Shown in pieces: positions 51,164 to 59,747 of a DNA stretch of 64,000 bases. Each line of letters starts with the position of its first letter. The first letter of the stretch is position 1. The DNA lies in contig NZ_KZ454943.1 in assembly GCF_002797395.1 (NCBI RefSeq), forward strand, positions 510,724-574,723, read 5' to 3'. Source of the stretch: Bacillus solitudinis. GTDB taxonomy: Bacteria; Bacillota; Bacilli; Bacillales; Bacillaceae_D. A program made the position numbers and the translations under genes. Below the pieces are notes generated by a model. That model was not told where the DNA came from, did not search any database, and worked only from the letters and a program-made list of their open reading frames with translations.

Positions 51164-52195
51164 TTACTTTAAATCATTTATTTTCTTTAATAATTCTTCT
51201 GCCCCAATGTCTTCAGCTGCTTTTACATTAAGAGGGTTCGCGATATCAATAAATGGTGTGCGGTCGATTTCATTAATCTCAGCCCCGTCTTCAAGTGCCA
51301 TTTTCTTATACTCTTCTTCTTGTGTATATAAGGCTTGACGTTCTGCTTTAACTGAAGCTTCTGCTGCAGCCAAAAGTATTTCTTTTTGCTCATCTGTTAA
51401 CGAATCAAATTTCTTACCACTTACTAATAATAGTCTTGTTGTGTAATCATGACCTGTTTCTGTTGTGTATTTTCCATTCGGTGTTTTGTGATGATTTTGT
51501 TGAACGAAATATGGATATGCATTTTCAGATGAATCTACAACATTTTGTTGCAAGGCTTGGTACAATTCTCCCCACGCAACCGAAGTAGGAATTGCACCTA
51601 ACTGCATCCAGTAATTAGCAACTACACCAGAAGTTTGCGTCCTAATTGTCATTCCTTTTAAGTCTTCAATTGACTCGAGTGGTTTTTTTCCATAATAATG
51701 TCTTACACCCGCTGTCCAATATCCAAGAACCTTGAAGTCATTATTTGATTTTTGGTTAATAAGTTGCGCCAACTCTTCTCCTATTTCACCATCCACGACT
51801 TTTTCCCAATGTTCGTAGCTTTCAAATAAATATGGTAGTGCAAGTAAATCTACTTCTTTAACTCCTGTCGCTGTCATAAAACCAGGTGATACCAGAACAA
51901 CATCCGCGGCTCCTAATTTAAGTTTTTCAACTAATTCAGACTCTTCAGTTCCAAGTGTCCCCGCGTGTACTTCCACTTCAATTGCGCCCTCCGAATCACT
52001 TTCTGCCACTTCTTTAAATTTTAAAAGTCCTGTTTGATAAGGATTTTCTGGTGAGGTTTGATTATGGGTTGCAATTATTTTCAAGCTTTCTGCCTCACTA
52101 CCTTTTTCAGATCCGCTTCCAGTTTCTTGCTCCCCACATCCTACTAACATCAATGAAAGTGCTAATACCGCTGTTGTTGATAAAAACTTTTTCAT
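51164..52195 (-). CDS. dctP: TRAP transporter substrate-binding lipoprotein (DctP family)
   Basis: 343 aa. Lipoprotein signal MKKFLSTTAVLALSLMLVGC; mature DctP fold with HNQTSPENPYQTGLLKFKEV, RHYYGKKPLESIEDLKGMTI, the carboxylate-binding arginine region (TIRTQTSGVVANYW) and GAIPTSVAWGELYQALQQ, NVVDSSENAY. Captures the substrate outside the membrane. ATG at 52195 follows AGGGGGAAGAATC. The conserved Arg suggests an organic acid ligand. Confidence 0.93.
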   Translation of the reverse strand: MKKFLSTTAVLALSLMLVGCGEQETGSGSEKGSEAESLKIIATHNQTSPENPYQTGLLKFKEVAESDSEGAIEVEVHAGTLGTEESELVEKLKLGAADVVLVSPGFMTATGVKEVDLLALPYLFESYEHWEKVVDGEIGEELAQLINQKSNNDFKVLGYWTAGVRHYYGKKPLESIEDLKGMTIRTQTSGVVANYWMQLGAIPTSVAWGELYQALQQNVVDSSENAYPYFVQQNHHKTPNGKYTTETGHDYTTRLLLVSGKKFDSLTDEQKEILLAAAEASVKAERQALYTQEEEYKKMALEDGAEINEIDRTPFIDIANPLNVKAAEDIGAEELLKKINDLK

Positions 52196-52269
52196 GATTC
52201 TTCCCCCTAATGTTTTATGTTTTTTTATAAAAATGTATAAATATATGTCCACCAACACTTTGAATGTTT

Positions 52270-52812
52270 TTATTCAAGATTGGTATGACGTGTTGTCATT
52301 TCCTCAAAACTAGTTTCCAAAGTTCCGATAATAATTGCATCCAGAACTAAATGAACAGCTTGGTCAAACTGGTTCCCAAGTGGCTGTATCGTGTTTGGTT
52401 CCTCGGGTCTGCGGTATTTAGTCGCAGCCGGAATCACTAGTGTTGCATCGCTAATCTTTGCAATTTGGGATTCTTTATTTGTCGTAACCAACAAGAGTTT
52501 AGTACCGACTTCTTTGGCCTTACCCGCAAATTGTTGTAAACCACCCGTTGATCCCGATCCCGAAATGACGACTAGTAAGTCATCCGCTTCGATACTCGGA
52601 GTAACGGTTTCACCAAGAACATACACGGTAAAACCGCCATGCATGAGTCGCATAGCAAATGCTTTCCCCATTAGACCAGAACGACCTTCACCTGTCACAA
52701 AAATTCGCTTTGCCTCTTTAAGCATTTGACTCACTTGTAATGCGTCTTCTTCATTTACTTTTTTTAGAACGGTTGTCATTTCATTAGCAACGGTTTCAAT
52801 GATTGACTTCAT
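52270..52812 (-). CDS. hxlB: 6-phospho-3-hexuloisomerase-like protein (PHI)
   Basis: A 180-aa SIS-domain protein: FVTGEGRSGLMGKAFAMRLM, VLGETVTPSIEADDLLVVIS, SGSGSTGGLQQFAGKAKEVG, then LGNQFDQAVHLVLDAI. This is the PHI family, which isomerises D-arabino-3-hexulose 6-phosphate to fructose 6-phosphate in the ribulose monophosphate pathway. It overlaps the HPS gene by 17 nt. In this operon it may act on a different phosphoketose. Confidence 0.85.
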   Translation of the reverse strand: MKSIIETVANEMTTVLKKVNEEDALQVSQMLKEAKRIFVTGEGRSGLMGKAFAMRLMHGGFTVYVLGETVTPSIEADDLLVVISGSGSTGGLQQFAGKAKEVGTKLLLVTTNKESQIAKISDATLVIPAATKYRRPEEPNTIQPLGNQFDQAVHLVLDAIIIGTLETSFEEMTTRHTNLE

Positions 52813-53434
52813 ATTCTTCCATCATTCCTTTCATTTTCTTAGCAACTTCTATACTATTTTCTGCTTTTGTAATAGCGCTTCCGACAATAACTGTTGTTGG
52901 ATTTCTCGCAAGAATATTTGGTAAGGAATCAAGATTGATTCCACCAGCAACAGCTACTTCAAAGCTTGAGTTTTTCTCGAGCAGCAAAAATAAATCTATA
53001 TGCATTTCGCCTTCTTGCTGCATATCTTTTCCGAAATGCAAGCTTACTAAATCAACACCCAACTTCTCTAACTCAGAAATTCGATTTTGTTCAGTAACTC
53101 CGAGAAGATCGACCATGATTCGTTTTCCATATTGTTTTGCAACCTCAAGCGTATCCGTAATTGTTTTATCTGCTGAAAATGCCATCACTGTCGTTATATC
53201 TGCTCCCGACTCGAAAGCTTGAACAGCTTCAAATTTTCCAGCATCACATGTTTTCATATCTGCTACAACAATTTTTTTAGGGTAAAGGTTCTTAATTTCC
53301 TTAACAATCGACATGCCATATTCTTTAATAACCCCAGTTCCAACTTCAATCCAATCAATCGATTCTTCGGTTTGCTTAATTAGCTGTAAGCATTCCTCAC
53401 GACTTAAACGATCAAGAGCTAATTGTATCTTCAT
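52796..53434 (-). CDS. hxlA: 3-hexulose-6-phosphate synthase-like enzyme (HPS/KGPDC family)
   Basis: A 212-aa orotidine-phosphate-decarboxylase-fold protein: LQLIKQTEESIDWIEVGTGV, VVADMKTCDAGKFEA with the Asp-x-Lys motif, VDLLGVTEQNR, and AVAGGINLDSLPNIL. The family includes HPS (fixes formaldehyde on ribulose 5-phosphate) and 3-keto-L-gulonate-6-phosphate decarboxylase. The DMKTCDAG text is HPS-like, but LHFGKDMQQEG departs from B. subtilis HxlA. RBS AAGGAGTGGAG. Located between a sugar kinase and PHI. Confidence 0.82.
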   Translation of the reverse strand: MKIQLALDRLSREECLQLIKQTEESIDWIEVGTGVIKEYGMSIVKEIKNLYPKKIVVADMKTCDAGKFEAVQAFESGADITTVMAFSADKTITDTLEVAKQYGKRIMVDLLGVTEQNRISELEKLGVDLVSLHFGKDMQQEGEMHIDLFLLLEKNSSFEVAVAGGINLDSLPNILARNPTTVIVGSAITKAENSIEVAKKMKGMMEEYEVNH

Positions 53435-53448
53435 AACTCCACTCCTTC

Positions 53449-54405
53449 TTAGCGTTCAATCAATTCTTTTTCACCTAATTGAACGAGGATATCATTCAAG
53501 TAAGGCAACCCTTCATTATCACCAGATACACTTACAACCATCGAACCAATCGTATTAGCAAATTGTAATGTCTTTGCTAAAGGCCACTGTTGCAACACTC
53601 CATATATAAAGCCGACATCAAAGCCATCTCCAGCACCAACTGTGTCAACCACTTTCTTTGGTTTTACAGGTGGTGACTCAATATACTCACCATTGTGATA
53701 GCCCATTGAACCGCTTTCACCTTTCTTAATGGCAACATACGAGATACCGAGATTCTTACACTTTTGGATAATAAGCTCTGGATTATTTGTTCCAAAAATA
53801 ATCTCTGCTTCATCTAAACCCGTTAATAAAATATCAACAAATGGAAGGAATTCATTTAGTGCCTGTTTCGCTTCCTCCTTGCTCCATAATTTCAAACGAA
53901 TGTTTGGATCAAAGGAAACAAGCATTCCTTGTTCTTTTGCTAGGGTAATCGCTTTTTTTATCACTTCTACATTTTTGTATTTATCAATAGCCGGAAACAC
54001 ACCGGTTATATGGAGTAGCTTTGCATCTAAAAATTGAGATTCATTTAGATCCTCTACCGTTAAAGCTGTCGTTGGTGAATTTGAACGATAGTAATACGTT
54101 CTACCACTGCCATCTTCCAATACTTCTTTAAAATGCACAGAAGTCGGATAATCATTTTCTAGCTTCACTTCTGAAACATCAATGCCTTCGCCTCGAATAA
54201 AATTGTGAATATACCGACCAAATTCATCATTTCCTAATCGACTAATCCACTTTGTTTCTAAGCCTAAACGTGAGCAACCTATCGCAACATTTAATTCGGC
54301 TCCTCCCACTTTCCGCTCAAATGTTGATACAAATCTTAGTGGACCTTTTGTCTTGGGGTTTAATGAAACCATCGCATCCCCTATCGTAATTACATCCATT
54401 CTCAT
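53449..54405 (-). CDS. PfkB-family sugar kinase, 2-keto-3-deoxygluconate kinase-like
   Basis: 318 aa. Ribokinase fold with GGAELNVAIGCSRLGLETKW, the N-terminal substrate loop, and the C-terminal catalytic DTVGAGDGFDVGF (usual GAGD motif with the GFD variant typical of KDG kinases). It phosphorylates a sugar or keto-sugar acid at the hydroxyl end. It follows lacI by 10 nt and precedes the HPS-like gene, so it likely activates the imported substrate. Confidence 0.88.
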   Translation of the reverse strand: MRMDVITIGDAMVSLNPKTKGPLRFVSTFERKVGGAELNVAIGCSRLGLETKWISRLGNDEFGRYIHNFIRGEGIDVSEVKLENDYPTSVHFKEVLEDGSGRTYYYRSNSPTTALTVEDLNESQFLDAKLLHITGVFPAIDKYKNVEVIKKAITLAKEQGMLVSFDPNIRLKLWSKEEAKQALNEFLPFVDILLTGLDEAEIIFGTNNPELIIQKCKNLGISYVAIKKGESGSMGYHNGEYIESPPVKPKKVVDTVGAGDGFDVGFIYGVLQQWPLAKTLQFANTIGSMVVSVSGDNEGLPYLNDILVQLGEKELIER

Positions 54406-54415
54406 TCATTCCCTT

Positions 54416-55423
54416 CTAACATGATTCTCGAATAATTAATTTTGGTTCGAATCGGTAATTGAATTGGCTTTCTGATATCTTTTTTTTCTGTAATTTTTCG
54501 AGAATTAAAGATGCTGCCTTTTCCCCAATTTCAAATGTTGGTTGAGAGATAACGGTTAATGTAGGATTGTAAAGGCTTGCAAATGAGACTTCATCAATAC
54601 TAATTATCGCTAAATCCTTAGGGACGTTAATAGAATGTTGTTTTACATAAGCAAGAATTTCCATTAGAGCAAGGTCATTACCCACTAATATTGCCTGAGG
54701 TGGAACCTCCTCGCTAAGCATATCTGCTAATGCATCTTGTATATCTTCCACTTCTCTACTTTTGATGTAGTTATCAATAACAGGGAGACTATTTTCTAGT
54801 AACGCTTTCTTAAACCCATTAATTCGCTCTACCCTTGATGCCACATGTCTGCTAATTGATGTTGTAATAATTCCGATTTGGGAATAGCCCTTTTTAACAA
54901 AATGCTCAACTGCTAGACTTGTCGCCTTTTCGTTATCTAATAAAACAGCTGGAATTTTCATATCGTGAACTGTCCGGTCAACAAATACCAGTGGAAAATC
55001 ATTGTTAACCATTTTTTGATACAGATCGGTGTTTCCTCCTGTAGGAAAAATTATCAATCCATCGACTTGCTTAGCAAGTAACATATTAATGTATTTCTTC
55101 TCTTTTTCAGGATTATCATCAGCATTACAGACAATAATATGAAAATCTGAGTCATGACAATAATCTTCAATCGCTCGAATCACTTGTGTTGAAAACGTAT
55201 GCAATATATTTGCTACAATGACACCTATTGTTGATGTAGACTTTTGTTTTAAACTTCTCGCCACAATATTTGGTTGATAGCCTAATTCATGAATGGCTTC
55301 TTCAATTCTTTTCTTTGTTTTATCGGCCATGTAATCATAGCGCTTGTTTAAATACTGAGAGACTGTACTTTTTGATACCTTGGCATGTTCTGCAACATCG
55401 GTAATTGTGATGTTCTTTTTCAT
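54416..55423 (-). CDS. LacI-family repressor of the sugar-acid operon
   Basis: 335 aa. Helix-turn-helix at the N-terminus (ITDVAEHAKVSKSTVSQYLN), hinge, then a periplasmic-binding-like effector domain (STIGVIVANILHTFSTQVIR, AILVGNDLALMEILAYVKQ, PKDLAIISIDEVSFASLYNP). It resembles KdgR-type regulators of the group. First gene of the operon, with a triple tandem operator and a CRE site upstream. RBS GAGGAGAATGC. Confidence 0.92.
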   Translation of the reverse strand: MKKNITITDVAEHAKVSKSTVSQYLNKRYDYMADKTKKRIEEAIHELGYQPNIVARSLKQKSTSTIGVIVANILHTFSTQVIRAIEDYCHDSDFHIIVCNADDNPEKEKKYINMLLAKQVDGLIIFPTGGNTDLYQKMVNNDFPLVFVDRTVHDMKIPAVLLDNEKATSLAVEHFVKKGYSQIGIITTSISRHVASRVERINGFKKALLENSLPVIDNYIKSREVEDIQDALADMLSEEVPPQAILVGNDLALMEILAYVKQHSINVPKDLAIISIDEVSFASLYNPTLTVISQPTFEIGEKAASLILEKLQKKKISESQFNYRFEPKLIIRESC

Positions 55424-55458
55424 TGCATTCTCCTCAAATCTTTTGCTTATAAGATTAG

Positions 55459-55497
55459 TAAATCGGTTTAGTAAATCGGTTTAGCAAATCGGTTTAG
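55459..55497. promoter_or_regulatory. three tandem 13-bp operator-like repeats upstream of lacI-type gene
   Basis: TAAATCGGTTTAG twice and CAAATCGGTTTAG once, head to tail. Each holds a near-palindrome (TAAATC/GGTTTA) with a central CG, the shape of LacI-family half sites, 36-74 nt before the start codon. Confidence 0.65.
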
Positions 55498-55514
55498 CAA
55501 AAGTATAAAACAAA

Positions 55515-55528
55515 TGAAAACGTTTTAC
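55515..55528. promoter_or_regulatory. CRE-like catabolite control site
   Basis: TGAAAACGTTTTAC differs from the CcpA consensus TGWAARCGYTWNCW at one fixed position. It sits just upstream of the tandem operators, consistent with glucose repression of the operon. Confidence 0.6.
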
Positions 55529-55549
55529 AAGAGAAATTTCAAAAAGATT

Positions 55550-55585
55550 TTAATAAAAAACAGCATCCCTTATGAAAGGAATGCT
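55550..55585 (-). terminator. terminator of DUF3231 gene
   Basis: AGCATCCCTT / AAGGAATGCT hairpin (one mismatch) followed by GTTTTTTATT on the minus strand. Confidence 0.8.
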
Positions 55586-55608
55586 CTACATACAAATGGT
55601 TAATACAG

Positions 55609-56607
55609 TTAGGGGGATGATGGTTGACTTTGATTTTCTTTTGCCAATGGAATCTGGTCCATAAACCCAAAATCTATCATAAGATTTAGACTGTCTTCTC
55701 CATATTTTAAAACCTCAGCTATGAGCCGGGTATAATGTGTAGCTAAATCTCTTCTTTGTACGGTTGCCAATGACATTCCGTATCTTGATGCAGTCTCTGC
55801 TGTTAATAAACTTATTTTATATAACATGATTCTGTCAGAAAATGGTGAAATGTTTGTATCAATCATTTCACTTTCCCATGTAGGCAGTTGTGGAAGATCA
55901 TTCTCAGTAAGTATAGACTGATAAATATCCAGATGCTTTTTATATATTACTGCCCCCCGTTCAAAGTGGTTCTTTAGTTCATTTGATGAAGTGATGTGAG
56001 CAAAGATTTTTAAAAAGGTTTTTTGAAATTCCGTAGACTTAAAATTATAGACAAGCTGACCAATTTCTGCTGAATTAATCGGGCGGATTTCTCCAATCCA
56101 TCCTGCCAAAAAACTTTGTTTTCTTACTTTCTCTGCAAGATTAGGAGTTGAAATATGGATTTCAGGATGATGCAATCCTTTCTTTACCATCAAATCAGCT
56201 AAGCGATTGTAAAGTTCCACCGAATTTTTAATGCATTCTTGATAGAAACTGCGGATATCTTTACGTGTAGATGTATTTAAAGATAATGAATAACCGATGC
56301 TTGCAATCTGTGTTAAATTGTACTTGATAAACAGACTAAAATTATCGGTACAAACAGCAGGTGAGTTTACGTCAACGTCCTCTTTATCAAATTTCTGTGG
56401 GAGCGGATGATTAGCTTCTTCTAAAAATGTCTTTGCTTTGTTAACTTCAGTCACTGCAATTTCTTCTGCATATTCAAGGATTGTATGTAATTCCTCATCT
56501 TGTGTTTTTGCAATGAAATACCGGGTAACCCACTGAGTCATCGTGTTCGTTAAATATGAGTTCCATAAATTTGTTATTTCTGAGGGAGTTAATTTTTTTA
56601 TTTCCAT
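55609..56607 (-). CDS. DUF3231 protein (tandem ferritin-like repeats)
   Basis: 332 aa made of two similar helical halves, each beginning near a WNSYLTNTMTQWVTRYF / IGQLVYNFKSTEFQKTF-type helix and containing GTxIARYG-like loops (TAETASRYGMSLATVQRRDL). This is DUF3231, a Bacillaceae family of spore-associated ferritin-like proteins of unknown role. Cytoplasmic. ATG at 56607 follows TTGGAGGATATCCAG. Confidence 0.85.
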   Translation of the reverse strand: MEIKKLTPSEITNLWNSYLTNTMTQWVTRYFIAKTQDEELHTILEYAEEIAVTEVNKAKTFLEEANHPLPQKFDKEDVDVNSPAVCTDNFSLFIKYNLTQIASIGYSLSLNTSTRKDIRSFYQECIKNSVELYNRLADLMVKKGLHHPEIHISTPNLAEKVRKQSFLAGWIGEIRPINSAEIGQLVYNFKSTEFQKTFLKIFAHITSSNELKNHFERGAVIYKKHLDIYQSILTENDLPQLPTWESEMIDTNISPFSDRIMLYKISLLTAETASRYGMSLATVQRRDLATHYTRLIAEVLKYGEDSLNLMIDFGFMDQIPLAKENQSQPSSP

Positions 56608-56786
56608 CTGGATATCCTCCAATTCTTTATTACGATTTCGTTCCTAACATAGATGACAGTCATTTTTACCTAGTAGCCTTTTTATTTTTCTTCACGTCAA
56701 AAAAAAATATACAAGATATATTAATTCTCTTCCGCATTGTGCTCGGTCCAGATATGGTTTTTCACATTGTTTAATGCAAAGAAAAA

Positions 56787-56815
56787 AGACGTAAACCAAT
56801 TATTGGTTTACGTCT
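56787..56815 (-). terminator. terminator of serA
   Basis: AGACGTAAACCAA / TTGGTTTACGTCT, perfect 13-bp stem with TTTTTTC following on the minus strand. Confidence 0.9.
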
Positions 56816-56837
56816 GATTGTAGAAGCAGATAAAAGA

Positions 56838-58034
56838 TTAAATTATACGGATTGTAACGATACCCTCGATTTGAGAGATTTTTTCCTCTAAACTAGGGAT
56901 AGTTTCGTTATTTACATCATTTTCAATATCAATCATCGTATACGCATACTCGCCTCGGCTTCTGTTTACCATATCAGCGATGTTTAAATTAAAGCTTGAA
57001 AAAGCAGAAGTAATCTGACCTACCATGTTCGGCACATTTTTGTGGAAAGCTGCGACACGTCGTTTTCCCGTATAAGGAAGAACTGCATTTGGGTAATTCA
57101 CTGAGTTTTTAATGTTTCCTGTTTCTAAAAACTCCTTCAACTGGCGAGCAGCCATAATGGCACAGTTTTCTTCTGATTCTTGTGTAGAAGCACCAAGATG
57201 GGGAATCGGAACTACATTTTTCATCTTCAATACGTTCTCATTCGGAAAATCGGTAATATACTTACCAACTCTCCCGCTTTCAAGAGCAGCTTCCATATCC
57301 TTCTCATTCACAAGTTCACCACGTGAGAAATTCAAAATATGAACACCAGGCTTCATAATGCTAAATGTTGCTTCGTTAAACATTCCTCCAGTTTCCTTAG
57401 TGAACGGAACGTGTACCGTAATGTAATCACAGTTTGCAAACAACTCCTCAATCGACATTGCACGCTGGACATTACGAGACAAGCTCCAAGCTGTATCAAC
57501 CGAGATAAACGGGTCAAAACCGATGACATCCATCCCTAGATGAAGAGCATCATTTGCTACAAGTGCACCGATAGCACCTAGACCGATGATTCCAAGTGTT
57601 TTTCCCTTAACTTCTTTTCCGACAAATTGCTTCTTTCCTGCTTCTACAAGCTTGCCAATTTGGTCCCCTTGACCCTCTAATGTCTTCGTCCATTCCACAC
57701 CAGCAAACAAATTACGAGATGAAGCCATGACGGTTGTAAGGACAAGCTCTTTAACAGCGTTAGCATTGGCACCAGGTGTATTAAAGACGACAATTCCTTG
57801 CTCTGTACACTTGTCGACTGGAATATTATTAACACCAGCTCCAGCTCTTGCAATTGCTTTTAAATTATTACCGAATTCTATTGAATGCATGTTAAAACTG
57901 CGAACAACGATGGCATCAGGATTTTCACTGTTGTTATCGATAGTATAATTCTCCTTGAATACATTTAGCCCACTTTCAGCTATATTATTTAACGTTTTTA
58001 TCGTTTTTTCATTTTCTACAGTTAGTGTGTTCAT
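56838..58034 (-). CDS. serA: D-3-phosphoglycerate dehydrogenase
   Basis: 398 aa, first committed step of serine synthesis (3-phosphoglycerate to 3-phosphohydroxypyruvate, NAD+). Substrate domain split around the NAD-binding domain (GKTLGIIGLGAIGALVANDA), catalytic LNFSRGELVNE arginine and HLGASTQESEENCAIMAARQ with the His; C-terminal ACT domain (~320-398). Shorter than the ~525-aa B. subtilis SerA, lacking the intervening ASB domain. ATG at 58034 follows AAAGGAGAAAACAAT. A ZTP riboswitch and terminator lie in its leader. Confidence 0.94.
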   Translation of the reverse strand: MNTLTVENEKTIKTLNNIAESGLNVFKENYTIDNNSENPDAIVVRSFNMHSIEFGNNLKAIARAGAGVNNIPVDKCTEQGIVVFNTPGANANAVKELVLTTVMASSRNLFAGVEWTKTLEGQGDQIGKLVEAGKKQFVGKEVKGKTLGIIGLGAIGALVANDALHLGMDVIGFDPFISVDTAWSLSRNVQRAMSIEELFANCDYITVHVPFTKETGGMFNEATFSIMKPGVHILNFSRGELVNEKDMEAALESGRVGKYITDFPNENVLKMKNVVPIPHLGASTQESEENCAIMAARQLKEFLETGNIKNSVNYPNAVLPYTGKRRVAAFHKNVPNMVGQITSAFSSFNLNIADMVNRSRGEYAYTMIDIENDVNNETIPSLEEKISQIEGIVTIRII

Positions 58035-58146
58035 ATTGTTTTCTCCTTTTTCTATCTTAGATTTTTTAATCTTAAATGAAATTCTGCCTGCATTTGTCAT
58101 AATGAATATACTTTTGAGTAGGATCGCCGCCTGTCCCCACTAATTA

Positions 58147-58185
58147 AACAGAAAGAGGTAAGGGATTATTTATATCCCTTACCTC
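58147..58185 (-). terminator. riboswitch-controlled terminator in the serA leader
   Basis: GAGGTAAGGGAT / ATCCCTTACCTC, perfect 12-bp stem with a 7-nt loop, directly after the ZTP aptamer and ~110 nt before serA. The following TTTCTGTTT is a modest T-run. Ligand binding would favour read-through. Confidence 0.8.
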
Positions 58186-58256
58186 TGCCCAGGCGAACGG
58201 CTACGACACTATATGCTCCCTCACGGTTATCCGCGTTCGCCAGTCACATATAGTCT
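58186..58256 (-). ncRNA. ZTP (pfl) riboswitch
   Basis: On the minus strand: helix ACTATATG..CATATAGT, the conserved TGACTGGCGAAC, a CGGATAACCG hairpin, GGGAGC, then CCGTTCGCCTGGGCA. These are the ordered conserved blocks of the pfl/ZTP aptamer, which senses ZMP/ZTP, a signal of 10-formyl-THF shortage. It controls serA here; serine feeds glycine and one-carbon units, a known target class of this riboswitch. Confidence 0.9.
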
Positions 58257-58574
58257 TTTAAGTTGATTTAATCTTATCAAATTCTTCACAAATCTTCAAC
58301 CTTTAATATGTAAAAATTTAATAAAAAGTGTTTCCTTTTCAATTCTTTTTGATTTATATTCAATTTCCTCTTAATAAATACGTCTAATTGGAGAAGATAG
58401 CCTTCTACTTTATGTTAAATTTCACTTAATTCCCCGTTTATATACGGTAACATTAAGTTAAAAATCTTATGAACGGCCTCTATTAACAATATAAAGCTTT
58501 TCCCTTAAACTAAAAGCATTTGTTATGAAACACTTTTTATATTCTCCATATACTGTAGTGTTCCACTATAACCT
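58257..58574. other. 318-bp stretch between serA leader and ykuD-like gene
   Basis: AT-rich, no gene. It must hold both promoters. CATATACTG near 58547 with AC ~15 nt upstream loosely resembles a mother-cell sigma-K promoter for the ykuD-like gene. Confidence 0.45.
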
Positions 58575-59084
58575 ATGGAGGTGTTTAGACTGATTCATAC
58601 AGTAAAACCGGGTGAAACACTGTCTCAAATTTCAAAGGATTATCGTACCCCACTAGTAACTATTATTCGTGCTAACCCGACTATAAATCCAAATGTCATA
58701 CATCCTTCTCAATCGATTATTATACCAGGTTTTCCTTCTCCCGATACCATTCCATATAAGATAGATGTGTCTGTTAACAATCGTTTGCTAAGATTACTAA
58801 AAGATGGTGTACAACAAAAACAGTATCCTATCGCTGTTGGAAGAATACTACACGGGACACCAGTAGGGAATTTTATCATTATCAATAAAGCACCCAACCC
58901 GGGGGGGCCTTTTGGTACAATGTGGATGAGTTTATCAAAAGAACACTACGGGATTCACGGAACGAATGATCCGAGTTCGATTGGCAAAGCTGTATCAAGA
59001 GGCTGTATCCGAATGTATAATAGAGATGTAGAGGAATTAGCAAGTATTGTTCCAATAGGTACATCGGTTTCAATTCATCCATAA
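58575..59084 (+). CDS. ykuD: LysM and L,D-transpeptidase protein, YkuD type
   Basis: 169 aa. LysM at residues ~6-50 ([20 protein letters not shown]) and a YkuD catalytic domain (~58-167) with [12 protein letters not shown] and [11 protein letters not shown], including the nucleophilic Cys. Makes or edits 3-3 peptide cross-links; in B. subtilis YkuD is associated with spores. The ATG at 58575 lies inside the ribosome site GGAGGTG; a CTG at 58590, 6 nt after it and aligned with the B. subtilis start, is the better initiation codon. Confidence 0.92.
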   Translation: MEVFRLIHTVKPGETLSQISKDYRTPLVTIIRANPTINPNVIHPSQSIIIPGFPSPDTIPYKIDVSVNNRLLRLLKDGVQQKQYPIAVGRILHGTPVGNFIIINKAPNPGGPFGTMWMSLSKEHYGIHGTNDPSSIGKAVSRGCIRMYNRDVEELASIVPIGTSVSIHP

Positions 59085-59089
59085 TTTTT

Positions 59090-59118
59090 AAAAGTGTGTA
59101 GGTAAACCTATACACTTT
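59090..59118 (+). terminator. terminator of ykuD-like gene
   Basis: AAAGTGTGTAGG-TAAA-CCTATACACTTT (one G/T-type mismatch), then CATTTAATTTTC. Confidence 0.8.
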
Positions 59119-59222
59119 CATTTAATTTTCTTCTACCTCTATTTTCCAGGCCTTGTTATTGTATTTGTTCGTGCTATTATCGATGAATATGTACTTCATA
59201 TCAAATTTTTAAAAAATAACAC

Positions 59223-59420
59223 TTATAAATTATCTTCTTTATGTGAAGACATAAATTCATTACACCTATCCATCATTTTCGACATGCCATGTCCTTTCAT
59301 CATATTCATCATTCCACTATTTTCATTGGCTTCAGACATTCCCGTAAAACCTAATGTTCCTAAGACTAAAGCTACAGATAAACCGAATGAAAAAATCAAC
59401 ATTTTTGTTTTTCTTTGCAT
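59223..59420 (-). CDS. small exported Met/His-rich protein
   Basis: 65 aa. Signal peptide MQRKTKMLIFSFGLSVALVL ending near GFTGMSEA, then MMNMMKGHGMSKMMDRCNEF with seven Met, two His and one Cys in a short stretch. Such composition suggests copper or other soft-metal binding outside the membrane; that is inference. GGGAG 8-9 nt before ATG. Neighbours are a SHOCT protein and cadA/cadC. Confidence 0.7.
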   Translation of the reverse strand: MQRKTKMLIFSFGLSVALVLGTLGFTGMSEANENSGMMNMMKGHGMSKMMDRCNEFMSSHKEDNL

Positions 59421-59498
59421 GTTATTCACTCCCATTTATATTGATTACACTAAAATAAATTTAATGAAACGGTGATATTCTAAACCTTTATTTCGAAA

Positions 59499-59747
59499 TT
59501 ACTTTTTTTCTTTTAATAAAGCATATTTCTGCTCAAATTCTGACTCGGTTAGCTCTCCTTCTGCAAATCGTTCTTTTAATATTTGCAGCGATACATCTTC
59601 TTCATTTTGGGATGTAACACTCATATTGTCTTTATTAATGAGTTTCGTAATCAGTGACACGATACCATAAATGATAAAACCAAATATTATAATCAAGAAT
59701 ATCATAAACAGAATCATACCGATATTCATCATTCCCGCATTCATCAT
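59499..59747 (-). CDS. small membrane protein with SHOCT domain
   Basis: 82 aa. Met-rich start (MMNAGMMNIGMILFMIFLII), one membrane segment, then the SHOCT motif SLQILKERFAEGELTESEFEQKYALL at the C-terminus. SHOCT is a short oligomerisation domain. ATG at 59747 follows GGGAGG. Often found beside metal-transport genes; function unknown. Confidence 0.82.
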   Translation of the reverse strand: MMNAGMMNIGMILFMIFLIIIFGFIIYGIVSLITKLINKDNMSVTSQNEEDVSLQILKERFAEGELTESEFEQKYALLKEKK

